Origin: Clostridia bacterium
Lineage (GTDB): Bacteria > Bacillota > Clostridia > Lachnospirales > Anaerotignaceae
Assembly (NCBI GenBank): GCA_910575055.1
Contig: CAJTDC010000010.1
Coordinates: forward strand, 45,937 to 101,721
Length of the DNA: 55,785 bases
Reading direction: 5' to 3'
Shown: positions 28,628 through 35,555 of the stretch, piece after piece
How positions within the stretch are numbered: the first letter of the stretch is position 1
Layout: each line of letters begins with the position of its first letter
Notes under the pieces: generated by a model
What the model saw: only the letters and a program-made list of their open reading frames with translations
Databases searched by the model: none
What the model was told of the DNA's origin: nothing
Position numbers and translations under genes: made by a program

Positions 28628-29803
28628 ATGGAAAACAAAAAAAATTTTTTTGACGGTGCTTTTGGTAAATTGATATTACCTGGTATCGTTCTGCAATCTG
28701 TTTTAATTGGTGGCGGTTATGCTACTGGACGTGAAATTGTAGAATATGGTGCAAAATTCGGTGCTATGGGCTGGTTAGCTGGTGTTGGCACTTTTTTAGG
28801 ATTTGCTATTATTGCAGCACTTTCATTCGAACTCATTCGTTTATACAAAGTTTATGACTACAAATCTTTTATTAAAGAAATTGGTGGACCTCTTTGGATT
28901 GTTTTCGATATAGTCTATTTTTTATTTATGATTGTTATTATTGCTGTTATGGCTTCTGCAACAGGTTCTATTGTAGAGCAAACACTTGGCTTAAATTACT
29001 GGGTAGGTGTTGCTGCTATCACAATTGTTGTAGGTGTACTGAATTTCTTTGGAGCACGCTTAATTGAACGTTTTGAAACTTATGGTACTATTGCACTTTA
29101 TATAGGATACATTATTTTTGCAATTATTGTTATCAGCAACAATCACCAAAATATGTCACAAGTTTTTGCTACAGGTGATACAAGCTTTGTACCTAATGCA
29201 ACAGCTCCTGCTATATTATGGAGTGGTGTATTATATTGTGCTTACAATTTAGTTGTAGTACCTTCTTCTTTCTTTACCATAAAAAGACAGACCAAAACAA
29301 GCGAGTCCATTATCAGCGGTATTATAGGTGGTATTTTAATGACAATTCCTTGGTTTTTAACTTACTTTGCCGTAATGTGTTTCTACCCTAATGAAGATGT
29401 ATTAGCTGCTTCTGTGCCTTGGTTATCTATGATGCAAGGTGTTGCTGGTCCTGTTGTAATTGGTATATTTGGTATTGTTATGGGTTGGACACTCATTGAA
29501 ACATCTACAGGTATTATTCATGCTTGTATTGAACGTGTGAATAATGGTTTAGGAGAATTGCACAAAAATGAAATGACACGCCCTCAGCAAGCTATACTCA
29601 CATTAGTAATACTTATTGGTGCTATGATACTTTCCAGAATTGGTATTATTGATTTAATTGCTACTGTTTACAATGGTCTTGCTTACGCATTTTTAATTAT
29701 ATATGTTGTTCCATTATTAACAGTAGGTGTCTATAAAATTATAAAAAAACATAAAGAACAAAATGGAAAGCAATATCAATATCAAGTAAAAAGAGAGGGA
29801 TAA
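28628..29803 (+). CDS. YkvI-family membrane transporter-like protein
   Basis: 391 residues with about ten to eleven hydrophobic helices, LeuT-type layout. The first helix carries GIVLQSVLIGGGYATGREIV, the glycine-rich unwound segment characteristic of YkvI-type proteins; the C terminus is short and basic. Family members are uncharacterised, related to amino-acid/sodium symporters. GAGG at 28617-28620 is correctly spaced (7 nt) from the second ATG (28628), not the first at 28622. It is on the plus strand between minus-strand rplJ and rplA, so it interrupts the usual rplKAJL order. Substrate unknown. Confidence 0.85.
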   Translation: MENKKNFFDGAFGKLILPGIVLQSVLIGGGYATGREIVEYGAKFGAMGWLAGVGTFLGFAIIAALSFELIRLYKVYDYKSFIKEIGGPLWIVFDIVYFLFMIVIIAVMASATGSIVEQTLGLNYWVGVAAITIVVGVLNFFGARLIERFETYGTIALYIGYIIFAIIVISNNHQNMSQVFATGDTSFVPNATAPAILWSGVLYCAYNLVVVPSSFFTIKRQTKTSESIISGIIGGILMTIPWFLTYFAVMCFYPNEDVLAASVPWLSMMQGVAGPVVIGIFGIVMGWTLIETSTGIIHACIERVNNGLGELHKNEMTRPQQAILTLVILIGAMILSRIGIIDLIATVYNGLAYAFLIIYVVPLLTVGVYKIIKKHKEQNGKQYQYQVKREG

Positions 29804-29805
29804 CA

Positions 29806-30302
29806 ATAAAAGTCGAACAATTTGTTATGGCGTATGAAGTGGGGCAGGACAGGCTTCGTGCACTTTTACCCAATGACTTTCATTCTCTCAGGCCTGTTTT
29901 ACGAATTAACGCAGAAATTAGGGCAGACAACACAACATATATGGAATTAAACACAGCTGTAGGAGGTTATGGAAAACGCGGTTGGCTAAATATAGCACAT
30001 TAGGATAGTACAGTTTTTAATATTTCTTACCAAAAAAGGAAATACAATAACATTTATTGCTCCATTCTTAACAATTACTTTTACCTGAAAGAATTATTGC
30101 AAATAAAGAATTTTGTAATTGTGAATTTGCGTGGAATTTTTCTGAAGCCGATGCTAACGGCATCAGCACTGACAAAACATTGCCTGCATTTTCTACAGAA
30201 CCTAAAATTCAGTACCAAAAACAAAAATTTTCTGTACAAAATGCTGCTGCTATACCCTGTGAACAGGTTTTAGACTGTTATGTTGTGGTATTTGAACGTT
30301 AA
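29806..30302 (+). pseudogene. Degraded gene downstream of ykvI-like gene
   Basis: Three pieces of one protein can be read on the plus strand. Piece one, from 29806, has ATA where a start codon is expected (GAGAGGG is correctly spaced upstream) and reads VEQFVMAYEVGQDRLRALLP, continuing to GWLNIAH and a TAG at 30001-30003. The second (KKGNTITFIAPFLTITFT, about 30034-30090) needs a frameshift in an A-run. The third (EFCNCEFAWNFSEAD to CEQVLDCYVVVFER, about 30105-30302) lies in another frame and ends in TAA. The whole is shorter than the intact protein I would expect. I do not know the function; only its decay is clear. Confidence 0.75.
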
Positions 30303-30303
30303 T

Positions 30304-30342
30304 AAAAACTCCCTTTCGTATAATGTGAAAGGGAGTTTTTTT
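30304..30342 (+). terminator. Terminator after pseudogene
   Basis: AAACTCCCTTTC / GAAAGGGAGTTT hairpin with a T7 tail on the plus strand. Confidence 0.85.
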
Positions 30343-30355
30343 AAAGTTATCTAGT

Positions 30356-30391
30356 AAAAAGGCTTATAAGTTTACATATAAGCCTTTTTTT
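30356..30391. terminator. Bidirectional terminator facing rplA
   Basis: AAAAAGGCTTATA / TATAAGCCTTTTT, usable on both strands; it ends the minus-strand rplK-rplA transcript. Confidence 0.8.
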
Positions 30392-30423
30392 GATGTTCAA
30401 TAGAAAAACTATTTTCTATTTTA

Positions 30424-31119
30424 TTATTCTGTTATTTTAGCAGGGTTAATTTTTACACCAGGTCCCATTGTTGTTGAAATAACAACACTCTTCATATACT
30501 GACCTTTTGCTGCTGCTGGTTTTGCTTTTATCAATGCACTCATAAGAGTTTGGAAGTTCTCACTTAATTTTTCAGAACCAAAAGATACCTTACCTACAGG
30601 AACATGAACAATATTTGTTTTATCCAAACGATACTCAATTTTACCTGCTTTAATGTCTTTTACAGCTTTTGTTACGTCCATTGTAACAGTACCAGCTTTT
30701 GGATTAGGCATCAAGCCTTTAGGGCCTAACACACGTCCTAAACGACCTACAACACCCATCATATCAGGCGTTGCAACTGCAACATCAAATCCAAACCAGT
30801 TATCATTTTGTATTTTTGGAATTAAGTCCTCTGCTCCTACAAAGTCTGCTCCAGCTGCTAAAGCTTCATCTGCTTTATCACCTTTTGCAAATACTAATAC
30901 ACGAACTGTTTTACCTGTACCGTGTGGAAGAACAACGGCACCACGTACTTGTTGGTCAGCGTGTCTGCTGTCAACACCCAAACGAATATGTGCTTCTACA
31001 GTTTCATCAAATTTTGCAGATGCTGTTTTTTGTACCAAATCAATGGCTTCTGCTGTATCATAAAGCATTGTTTTATCTACTAACTTTGCTTTTTCAATAT
31101 ATTTTTTTCCTCTTTTCAC
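30424..31119 (-). CDS. rplA: 50S ribosomal protein L1
   Basis: 231 residues. L1 forms the mobile L1 stalk over 23S rRNA and represses its own operon by binding mRNA. Contains [37 protein letters not shown] and [20 protein letters not shown], all full-length. GTG start at 31119, GGAGG upstream. It lies 82 bp after rplK; the spacer contains a probable L1-binding hairpin. Confidence 0.98.
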   Translation of the reverse strand: MKRGKKYIEKAKLVDKTMLYDTAEAIDLVQKTASAKFDETVEAHIRLGVDSRHADQQVRGAVVLPHGTGKTVRVLVFAKGDKADEALAAGADFVGAEDLIPKIQNDNWFGFDVAVATPDMMGVVGRLGRVLGPKGLMPNPKAGTVTMDVTKAVKDIKAGKIEYRLDKTNIVHVPVGKVSFGSEKLSENFQTLMSALIKAKPAAAKGQYMKSVVISTTMGPGVKINPAKITE

Positions 31120-31136
31120 TCTCGTGACCTCCTTAT

Positions 31137-31165
31137 GTGGTAATATCGGGAGAATTCCCTCCCAC
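31137..31165 (-). promoter_or_regulatory. Probable L1-binding hairpin before rplA
   Basis: Minus-strand RNA GUGGGAGGGAA...UCUCCCGAU...AUUACCAC: outer GUGG/CCAC and inner GGGA/UCCC stems with an internal loop, just upstream of the rplA ribosome-binding site. A near-identical element precedes rplK. Confidence 0.55.
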
Positions 31166-31201
31166 TATTTGAGCATTATTTTTTGCTCTTATTACTATTT
31201 A

Positions 31202-31627
31202 TTATTCTTCTACTGTAATACCCATACTTCTTGCTGTACCGCAAATCATACTGTATGCAGCTTCAATAGATGCAGCATTCAAATCTGGCATTTTTGTTTC
31301 TGCAATTTTCATTACTTCTGCTTTTGAAATTTTTGCAACTTTTGTTTTGTTTGGCACACCAGAGCCAGACTCAATACCGCAAGCTTTTTTCAATAATACT
31401 GCTGCTGGTGGAGTTTTTGTAATAAAAGTGAAACTTCTGTCTTGATATACTGTGATAACAACAGGAATAATAAGCCCTGCCTGAGAAGCTGTTTTCTCAT
31501 TAAATTCTTTACAGAAGCCCATAATATTTACACCGTGCTGACCTAATGCAGGACCAACAGGTGGAGCTGGTGTTGCTTTCGCTGCTGGAATTTGTAATTT
31601 GATATAACCTGTAACTTTTTTTGCCAT
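31202..31627 (-). CDS. rplK: 50S ribosomal protein L11
   Basis: 141 residues, part of the GTPase-associated centre. Begins [15 protein letters not shown], with [20 protein letters not shown] and the C-terminal RNA-binding domain ([24 protein letters not shown]). The ATG at 31627 fits the family and has AGGAGGTG upstream; the longer reading from 31684 runs through the regulatory hairpin. Follows nusG by 90 bp. Confidence 0.98.
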   Translation of the reverse strand: MAKKVTGYIKLQIPAAKATPAPPVGPALGQHGVNIMGFCKEFNEKTASQAGLIIPVVITVYQDRSFTFITKTPPAAVLLKKACGIESGSGVPNKTKVAKISKAEVMKIAETKMPDLNAASIEAAYSMICGTARSMGITVEE

Positions 31628-31646
31628 TTCGGCACCTCCTATATAT

Positions 31647-31678
31647 GTGGTAATTAACGGGGATTTTTTCCCTCCCAC
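31647..31678 (-). promoter_or_regulatory. Probable L1-binding hairpin before rplK
   Basis: Minus-strand RNA GUGGGAGGGAAAAAAUCCCC...UUACCAC, sharing GTGGGAGGGAA, TCCC and ATTACCACATA with the element before rplA, in the same position relative to the ribosome-binding site. Confidence 0.55.
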
Positions 31679-31717
31679 GCACAAGCCCTTTTTTATTTGC
31701 CTGTGCAGAAACGAATA

Positions 31718-32272
31718 TTATACTTTTTCAATTTGTCCAAAATCAAGTTCAACAGGTGTTTCTCTGCCAAATATAGACAGTTTTACAACAACTGTTCTTT
31801 TATTGGTATTAATCTCTTTTATGATGCCAACAGAATTTGCAAAAGGCCCTGCTATGACTTTTACAGCATCTCCAAGCTCTACATCTATATTTTCCATAGA
31901 GCTACCTATGCCCATAGCAAACACTTCTTCATCTGTCAATGGAACAGGCTTTGAACCAGGGCCGACAAAACTTGTTACTCCTCTTGTATTTCTTACAACA
32001 TACCATGTATCATCATTCATAATCATTTTTAATAACACATAGCCGGGAAATACTTTTCTCTGCACTGTCTTTTTTTGACCATTTTTAATTTCTACAACAT
32101 CTTGCAAAGGCACACTTACCTCTAATATTTGGTCTTGCATACCTCTATTTTCAATGATTTTTTCAATGTTGGCTTTTACTTTATTTTCATATCCAGAATA
32201 AGTATGCACAACATACCATCTCATTTCATTTGATGCTTTTACTTCCTCTGGTCTTATTGTTTCATCAGACAT
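31718..32272 (-). CDS. nusG: Transcription termination/antitermination factor NusG
   Basis: 184 residues: an N-terminal NGN domain (MRWYVVHTYSGYENKVKANI, VFPGYVLLKM, RNTRGVTSFVGPG) and a C-terminal KOW domain (AVKVIAGPFANSVGIIKEIN). Binds RNA polymerase and modulates elongation and pausing. The first 16 residues are a non-conserved extension. It lies between secE and rplK in the classical order. Confidence 0.97.
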   Translation of the reverse strand: MSDETIRPEEVKASNEMRWYVVHTYSGYENKVKANIEKIIENRGMQDQILEVSVPLQDVVEIKNGQKKTVQRKVFPGYVLLKMIMNDDTWYVVRNTRGVTSFVGPGSKPVPLTDEEVFAMGIGSSMENIDVELGDAVKVIAGPFANSVGIIKEINTNKRTVVVKLSIFGRETPVELDFGQIEKV

Positions 32273-32306
32273 AATACCATACCATTCCTTTTTCTACTTG
32301 ATTTTA

Positions 32307-32576
32307 TTATCCTAACAAATTCAGTATACAATCATATCCTGCTGAATACACCATATCCATACAGGAAACAATAACTCCGACTAATAAAGAAGTAAGAATT
32401 ACTGTCACTGTTTTTTTTGCCAATTCTTGTCTTGTAGGCCACACAATTTTTTTAAACTCTGCTTTATAATCTGCTACTGTTTCAGAAAATGTAGGCTTAC
32501 TGTTTTTATTTGGCTGTTTTTTTTGCTTTTTTAATTCGTCTTTTCCGCTTGGGTTTGTGGTGTTGTTTTCTGCCAT
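32307..32576 (-). CDS. secE: Preprotein translocase subunit SecE
   Basis: 89 residues: a basic, hydrophilic N-terminal part, the conserved amphipathic segment DYKAEFKKIVWPTRQELAKK, and one membrane helix (TVTVILTSLLVGVIVSCMDMV). Part of the SecYEG channel. ATG at 32576 chosen because AAGGAAG precedes it; the GTG at 32585 is too close to that site. Followed after 34 bp by nusG. Confidence 0.95.
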   Translation of the reverse strand: MAENNTTNPSGKDELKKQKKQPNKNSKPTFSETVADYKAEFKKIVWPTRQELAKKTVTVILTSLLVGVIVSCMDMVYSAGYDCILNLLG

Positions 32577-32613
32577 ACTGTTCACTTCCTTAAAAACAAG
32601 TAATTTTCCCTCA

Positions 32614-32763
32614 TTACTTTGTTTCTTTGTGTAATGTATGGGATTTACAGAACTTACAATACTTTTTCAGTTCCATTCTGTCAGGCATTGTTTTTTTGTC
32701 CTTTGTTGTGCTGTAGTTTCTTTGTTTGCATTCTGTGCAAGCTAAGGTAATCCTTGTTCTCAA
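32614..32763 (-). CDS. rpmG: 50S ribosomal protein L33 (zinc-binding type)
   Basis: 49 residues from a TTG start at 32763: starts [11 protein letters not shown] and contains CxxC pairs (CTEC and CKFC), so a zinc-bound L33. The short size and TTG start make it easy to miss. AATGGAGGTG lies upstream. First gene of the rpmG-secE-nusG group; a consensus promoter lies 63-91 bp before the start, with a small hairpin (AAAGAC/GTCTTT plus T-run, 32797-32815) in the leader. Confidence 0.95.
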   Translation of the reverse strand: MRTRITLACTECKQRNYSTTKDKKTMPDRMELKKYCKFCKSHTLHKETK

Positions 32764-32825
32764 GACTTCCACCTCCATTAGTCAAATTTCTGCATAAAAA
32801 AAAGACTTACGTCTTTCTGTTCATA

Positions 32826-32854
32826 AGAATATCATAAGTCCTTTTTGTTGTCAA
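32826..32854 (-). promoter_or_regulatory. Promoter of rpmG-secE-nusG
   Basis: Minus strand TTGACA (32849-32854), 17 bp, TATTCT (32826-32831). The -35 box directly abuts the presumed edge of repeat copy R1. Confidence 0.75.
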
Positions 32855-33064
32855 TACTGTTCCAAAATATTTTTTAATTTGTAACTTTATTGTGTAAAAA
32901 AATAAAAGTTTAGGGTCAAGCCCTTTTTAAAGGGCTTGCGGGTGTATTGAGGGCAGAGCCCTCAAGGTCTTTCCTGCTATAAGCGTGTTTTTGAAGGGGA
33001 GTGTCCGACGGACACGGGGAAACTTTTCACAAGTGAAAAAAGTTTCCCCTTCTAAAAAATTCTA
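32855..33064 (+). repeat. Multi-hairpin repeat, copy R1
   Basis: Four hairpins in order: A, CAAGCCCTTT/AAAGGGCTTG (32917-32938); B, TTGAGGGC/GCCCTCAA (32947-32965); C, GTGTCC/GGACAC (33001-33015); D, GGGGAAACTTTTCAC with its complement (33016-33049). Module AAGCGTGTTTTTGAAGG lies between B and C. The left end resembles a degenerate terminal repeat (ACTGTTCCAAAA); no right terminal repeat is seen. Same family as the copies at 33.6 and 35.3 kb. Confidence 0.8.
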
Positions 33065-33277
33065 TTAAATTTGTTTTCCTGTATCTCTAAAAGTAAAAAT
33101 TCCATCATAATCACAATCCAAAATATCAGCAATTCTGTGTAATTCTTTTTCAGTCAAATTATCTTTTCTTAATTTAGTATAAAAATTTGTACCATTATAA
33201 CCTAATTTATCACTTAATTCTTTTATAGACATATTTCTTTCTAATAAAATTGTTCGTATTTTCAAGGACATTCCCAT
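33065..33277 (-). CDS. Small XRE-family regulator
   Basis: 70 residues, essentially one helix-turn-helix domain: IRTILLERNMSIKELSDKLG then YNGTNFYTKLRKDNLTEKEL and ADILDCDYD. Start at 33277 (AGAGGT 7 nt upstream) rather than 33304. Palindromic sequences made of GTGTAA/TTACAC halves lie just upstream at 33309-33352, suggesting autoregulation. Its 3' end touches repeat copy R1. Target genes unknown. Confidence 0.8.
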   Translation of the reverse strand: MGMSLKIRTILLERNMSIKELSDKLGYNGTNFYTKLRKDNLTEKELHRIADILDCDYDGIFTFRDTGKQI

Positions 33278-33308
33278 ATTTTGTACCTCTTTCTTTTTTA
33301 ACAATAAT

Positions 33309-33352
33309 ACACTTTTTTGTGTAAAAAATCAAATATATGTGTAATTTTACAC
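33309..33352. promoter_or_regulatory. Probable operators of the small XRE regulator
   Basis: Two palindromes with ACAC/GTGT ends: ACACTTTTTTGTGT at 33309-33322 and GTGTAATTTTACAC at 33339-33352, in the upstream region of the regulator. Confidence 0.45.
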
Positions 33353-33473
33353 TTTAAAATATAAAATTAGGTATTGATTTATTGTATTTATTATTGTAAA
33401 ATTGTTTTATAAATTACAAAATTGTAATTTAAATAACAAAAAGGAGGTTAAAAATTTTTTACGTGAAAATAAA

Positions 33474-33513
33474 AAAAGTGACGCAATACCGACAATATTA
33501 TTTGCGTCACTTT
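33474..33513. terminator. Hairpin in the 33.28-33.60 kb intergenic region
   Basis: AAAGTGACGCAA / TTGCGTCACTTT, 12-bp arms, with an A-run before it, so terminator-like on the minus strand. A good AAGGAGG at 33441-33447 precedes no plausible gene. Nothing else is seen between 33353 and 33595. Confidence 0.5.
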
Positions 33514-33595
33514 CCATAACTGTCCACCACAAGACAAGTTATACAAATATTATACACTGTATAGAGTAGTCTTGCAAGTAGGTTATGGAACAGAA

Positions 33596-33832
33596 AGTGT
33601 CTAAACAAGTATTTTTTATTTTAAAAGGGGAACTTTTTTCACTTGTGAAAAGTTTCCCCATCGCTTCGCTCCTCCCTTTCAAAAACACGCTTGGAGCGGA
33701 AAAACCTTGGGCTTTGCCCAAACCTACAAGCTTTTTGAAAAAAGCTTGACCAAAAACTTTTGCAGAAAACTCCGTTTTCTGAATTACAAACAGCAATAAA
33801 AATTATTTTAAATTTACTTAATTTTAGACACT
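33596..33832 (-). repeat. Multi-hairpin repeat, copy R2 (with terminal inverted repeats)
   Basis: 237 bp, opposite orientation to R1 and R3. Perfect 10-bp terminal inverted repeats AGTGTCTAAA (33596-33605) and TTTAGACACT (33823-33832). Inside: hairpin D at 33627-33659, module C with GCGAAGC, the CCAAGCGTGTTTTTGAAAGG module, hairpin B TTGGGC/GCCCAA (33707-33721), hairpin A CAAGCTTTTT with its complement (33727-33748), and an extra hairpin CAGAAAAC/GTTTTCTG (33763-33781). No target duplication seen. Confidence 0.85.
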
Positions 33833-33872
33833 CCCACAAAGCTAAAATTCAAAAGCAGAAAGGACGATATTT

Positions 33873-34154
33873 ATGGGAAAAATTTTACAAGCATTTGCAG
33901 ACGGCGAACTCTATGTAACAGAAATTGTTCAAAAAAGAACTCCTGAGCATCAAAAACTAATAGAAAAAAATTTACAACTTTACAACCAATTATTACAAAA
34001 ATTAAATGAAGAAGAAAAAGAAATATTTCAAAATTTATTAAATGTTATTTCTGATGAAAATTATTACGATACACAAAACAATTTCATCAGAGGTTATTGT
34101 CTAGGTGCATTGATGACAATGGAAATACTCTCAGAACAAAATTCCTTTTTATAA
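33873..34154 (+). CDS. Small protein, DUF6809-like
   Basis: 93 residues, helical. N-terminal ILQAFADGELYVTEIVQKRT followed by a Glu/Gln/Lys-rich helix and FIRGYCLGALMTMEIL near the end resemble the DUF6809 group of small clostridial proteins of unknown function. AGAAAGGACG precedes the ATG at 33873. It lies directly after repeat copy R2, so its promoter may lie in or next to that element. Family call is tentative. Confidence 0.6.
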   Translation: MGKILQAFADGELYVTEIVQKRTPEHQKLIEKNLQLYNQLLQKLNEEEKEIFQNLLNVISDENYYDTQNNFIRGYCLGALMTMEILSEQNSFL

Positions 34155-34155
34155 T

Positions 34156-34240
34156 TTTAAAAACACGCTTACAAGCGTAGAATACTGTAGGACATTGCCC
34201 TATTTTTTAAAAAAAGCTATCTACTTTAAAAGAAGTTTAT
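34156..34240 (-). repeat. Possible decayed copy of the multi-hairpin repeat
   Basis: AAAAACACGCTT (34160-34171), then a TAGG...CCCTA stem and an A-rich AAAAAAAGCT stretch, follow the same order as in R2, but hairpins are eroded. No terminal repeats. Confidence 0.4.
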
Positions 34241-34260
34241 TGACAGGCTAAAAAATAAAA

Positions 34261-34299
34261 GTCCATACCTACATTTTTTAAACATTTGCAGGTATGGAC
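34261..34299 (-). terminator. Terminator of the DtxR-family gene
   Basis: GTCCATACCT / AGGTATGGAC hairpin followed on the minus strand by a T-rich tract, 5 bp past the stop codon. Confidence 0.8.
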
Positions 34300-34303
34300 A
34301 ATA

Positions 34304-34669
34304 TTATTTTTTATCCATATGTTTTAATATACATTCCAGCGTTTGCTCACTAATTACGTGTTCCATACGACAAGCATCTTTTGCTGCTACTTCTTCTTCT
34401 ACACCTATCTGCATTAAAAATTCTTTTAACACACAATGTTTCTGATATACTTTTTCTGCTACTTCTTTTCCCGTTTCTGTTAAAAGAAGCTGATTGATTT
34501 GTCCAACTTTTACATATCCTGCTTCTTTTAGCAAAGACATTGCTCTACTTACACTAGGTTTTGAAAATCCTAATTCATTCGCTACATCAACAGAACGTGC
34601 AATACCATTCCTTTTTTCCAATATCAATATTGCTTCTAAATAATTCTCTCCTGACTCTTGTAATTTCAT
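34304..34669 (-). CDS. DtxR/MntR-family metal-dependent regulator
   Basis: 121 residues: N-terminal winged helix (SGENYLEAILILEKRNGIAR, VDVANELGFSKPSVSRAMSLLKEAGYV) and a dimerisation/metal-binding domain with CRMEHVISEQTLE, matching the DtxR/MntR arrangement in which Fe2+ or Mn2+ activates DNA binding. No SH3-like third domain, so it is MntR-like in length. It stands alone between small genes. The palindromic site before the DUF2325 gene (35556-35569), close to a DtxR-type box, is a candidate target, and the znu operon is nearby. Confidence 0.88.
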   Translation of the reverse strand: MKLQESGENYLEAILILEKRNGIARSVDVANELGFSKPSVSRAMSLLKEAGYVKVGQINQLLLTETGKEVAEKVYQKHCVLKEFLMQIGVEEEVAAKDACRMEHVISEQTLECILKHMDKK

Positions 34670-34825
34670 TATTTTTACACCACACTTTTTTTCAAAAAAA
34701 ATATTATTTATATGAATATTATCATATCATATTCAATCGTAATAAGCAACAAAACCATCATTATTACTACTTTTACTTTATATTTTTATTTACTAAAAAA
34801 CTTTTTCATTTTATCATTAACATTA

Positions 34826-34854
34826 TTGAATACAATATTTCACTATGCTAAAAT
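34826..34854 (+). promoter_or_regulatory. Promoter of csaA
   Basis: TTGAAT (34826-34831), 17 bp, TAAAAT (34849-34854). Confidence 0.65.
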
Positions 34855-34893
34855 GGAAAAAATATCAAATTGTAATTTATGGAGGGAAACATA

Positions 34894-35223
34894 GTGATTA
34901 ATATTGAAGATTTTGACAAAGTAGAAATGCGAGCTGGAACAGTGATTGAAGTAAAAGACAACAAAAAATCCAGAAACAAAGCATATGTTGTTACAATCGA
35001 CTTTGGCGAACAAATTGGTATCAAAAAATCATCTGCCCAAATTACCACATTATACAAACCAGAAAATTTAATTGGAAAACAAATTATATGCTGTGTAAAT
35101 TTACAACCAATACACATTGGTTCTGTAAAAAGTGAAGTACGTATTCTTGGAACAGCTTCAGAACAAGGTGTTGTATTATTGCAACCTTCTGAAGCTGTAA
35201 AAAATGGTGATAAAGTATTTTGA
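34894..35223 (+). CDS. csaA: CsaA-like tRNA-binding-domain protein
   Basis: 109 residues with an OB-fold tRNA-binding domain: FDKVEMRAGTVIEVKDNKKS, DFGEQIGIKKSSAQIT, LIGKQIICCVNL and a C-terminal EQGVVLLQPSEAVKNGDKVF. Matches CsaA in length; characterised members show chaperone-like activity and weak tRNA binding in secretion. GTG at 34894 chosen, with GGAGGG 7 nt upstream; the upstream ATG at 34879 lies inside that site. Its terminator hairpin has been separated from its T-tract by repeat copy R3. Confidence 0.9.
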   Translation: MINIEDFDKVEMRAGTVIEVKDNKKSRNKAYVVTIDFGEQIGIKKSSAQITTLYKPENLIGKQIICCVNLQPIHIGSVKSEVRILGTASEQGVVLLQPSEAVKNGDKVF

Positions 35224-35232
35224 TAAATTTTT

Positions 35233-35261
35233 AGATGCTTATACTTTATGGTTAAGCATCT
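35233..35261 (+). terminator. csaA terminator, split by repeat R3
   Basis: AGATGCTTA / TAAGCATCT hairpin with no T-tract next to it. The sequence ATTTTTAT that would complete it lies at 35507-35514, on the far side of R3. Confidence 0.65.
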
Positions 35262-35263
35262 AT

Positions 35264-35502
35264 AAGAGTGTCCAAAAAGAGCAGATTTAAAAATAATTTT
35301 TATTTAGTAAAGAAAACAAAATAAAAGTTTAGGTCAAGCCTTTTCAAAGGCTTGCGGAGTTTGAGGCAGAGCCTCAAGGTCTTGTTTTTTGATTACTCCA
35401 AGCGTGTTTTTGAAGGAGAAGCGGACTTTGTCCGTTGGGGGAACTTTTCACAAGTGAAAAAAGTTTCCCCTCTTAAAAAAATATTTGTTTAGACATTCTC
35501 AT
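35264..35502 (+). repeat. Multi-hairpin repeat, copy R3 (MITE-like, with target duplication)
   Basis: 239 bp flanked by a 6-bp direct repeat ATCTAT (35258-35263 and 35503-35508). Imperfect terminal inverted repeats: AGTGTCCAAA (35267-35276) and TTTAGACATT (35488-35497). Hairpins: A CAAGCCTTT/AAAGGCTTG (35335-35354), B TTGAGGC/GCCTCAA (35361-35377), C CGGAC/GTCCG (35422-35434), D GGGGAACTTTTCAC with its complement (35437-35470). Removing R3 and one duplicate restores the csaA terminator. No coding capacity. Confidence 0.87.
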
Positions 35503-35515
35503 ATCTATTTTTATA

Positions 35516-35544
35516 TTGACAAAATTGTAAATTAGTGTTATTAT
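35516..35544 (+). promoter_or_regulatory. Promoter of DUF2325 gene
   Basis: TTGACA (35516-35521), 17 bp, TATTAT (35539-35544), beginning 7 bp after the R3 target duplication. Confidence 0.75.
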
Positions 35545-35555
35545 GATAACAAAAG

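Noticed and set aside
28622-28630. First ATG of the ykvI-like gene as start
   Set aside because: Only one base from the GAGG site; the second ATG is spaced correctly.
33441-33520. 18-codon ORF after AAGGAGG (GTG at 33463)
   Set aside because: Spacing from the ribosome-binding site is about 15 nt and the frame merely crosses a hairpin.
33539-33839. ORFs of 66-85 codons on the minus strand over repeat R2
   Set aside because: They simply translate the hairpin repeat; no ribosome-binding site, and equivalent frames are broken in R1 and R3.
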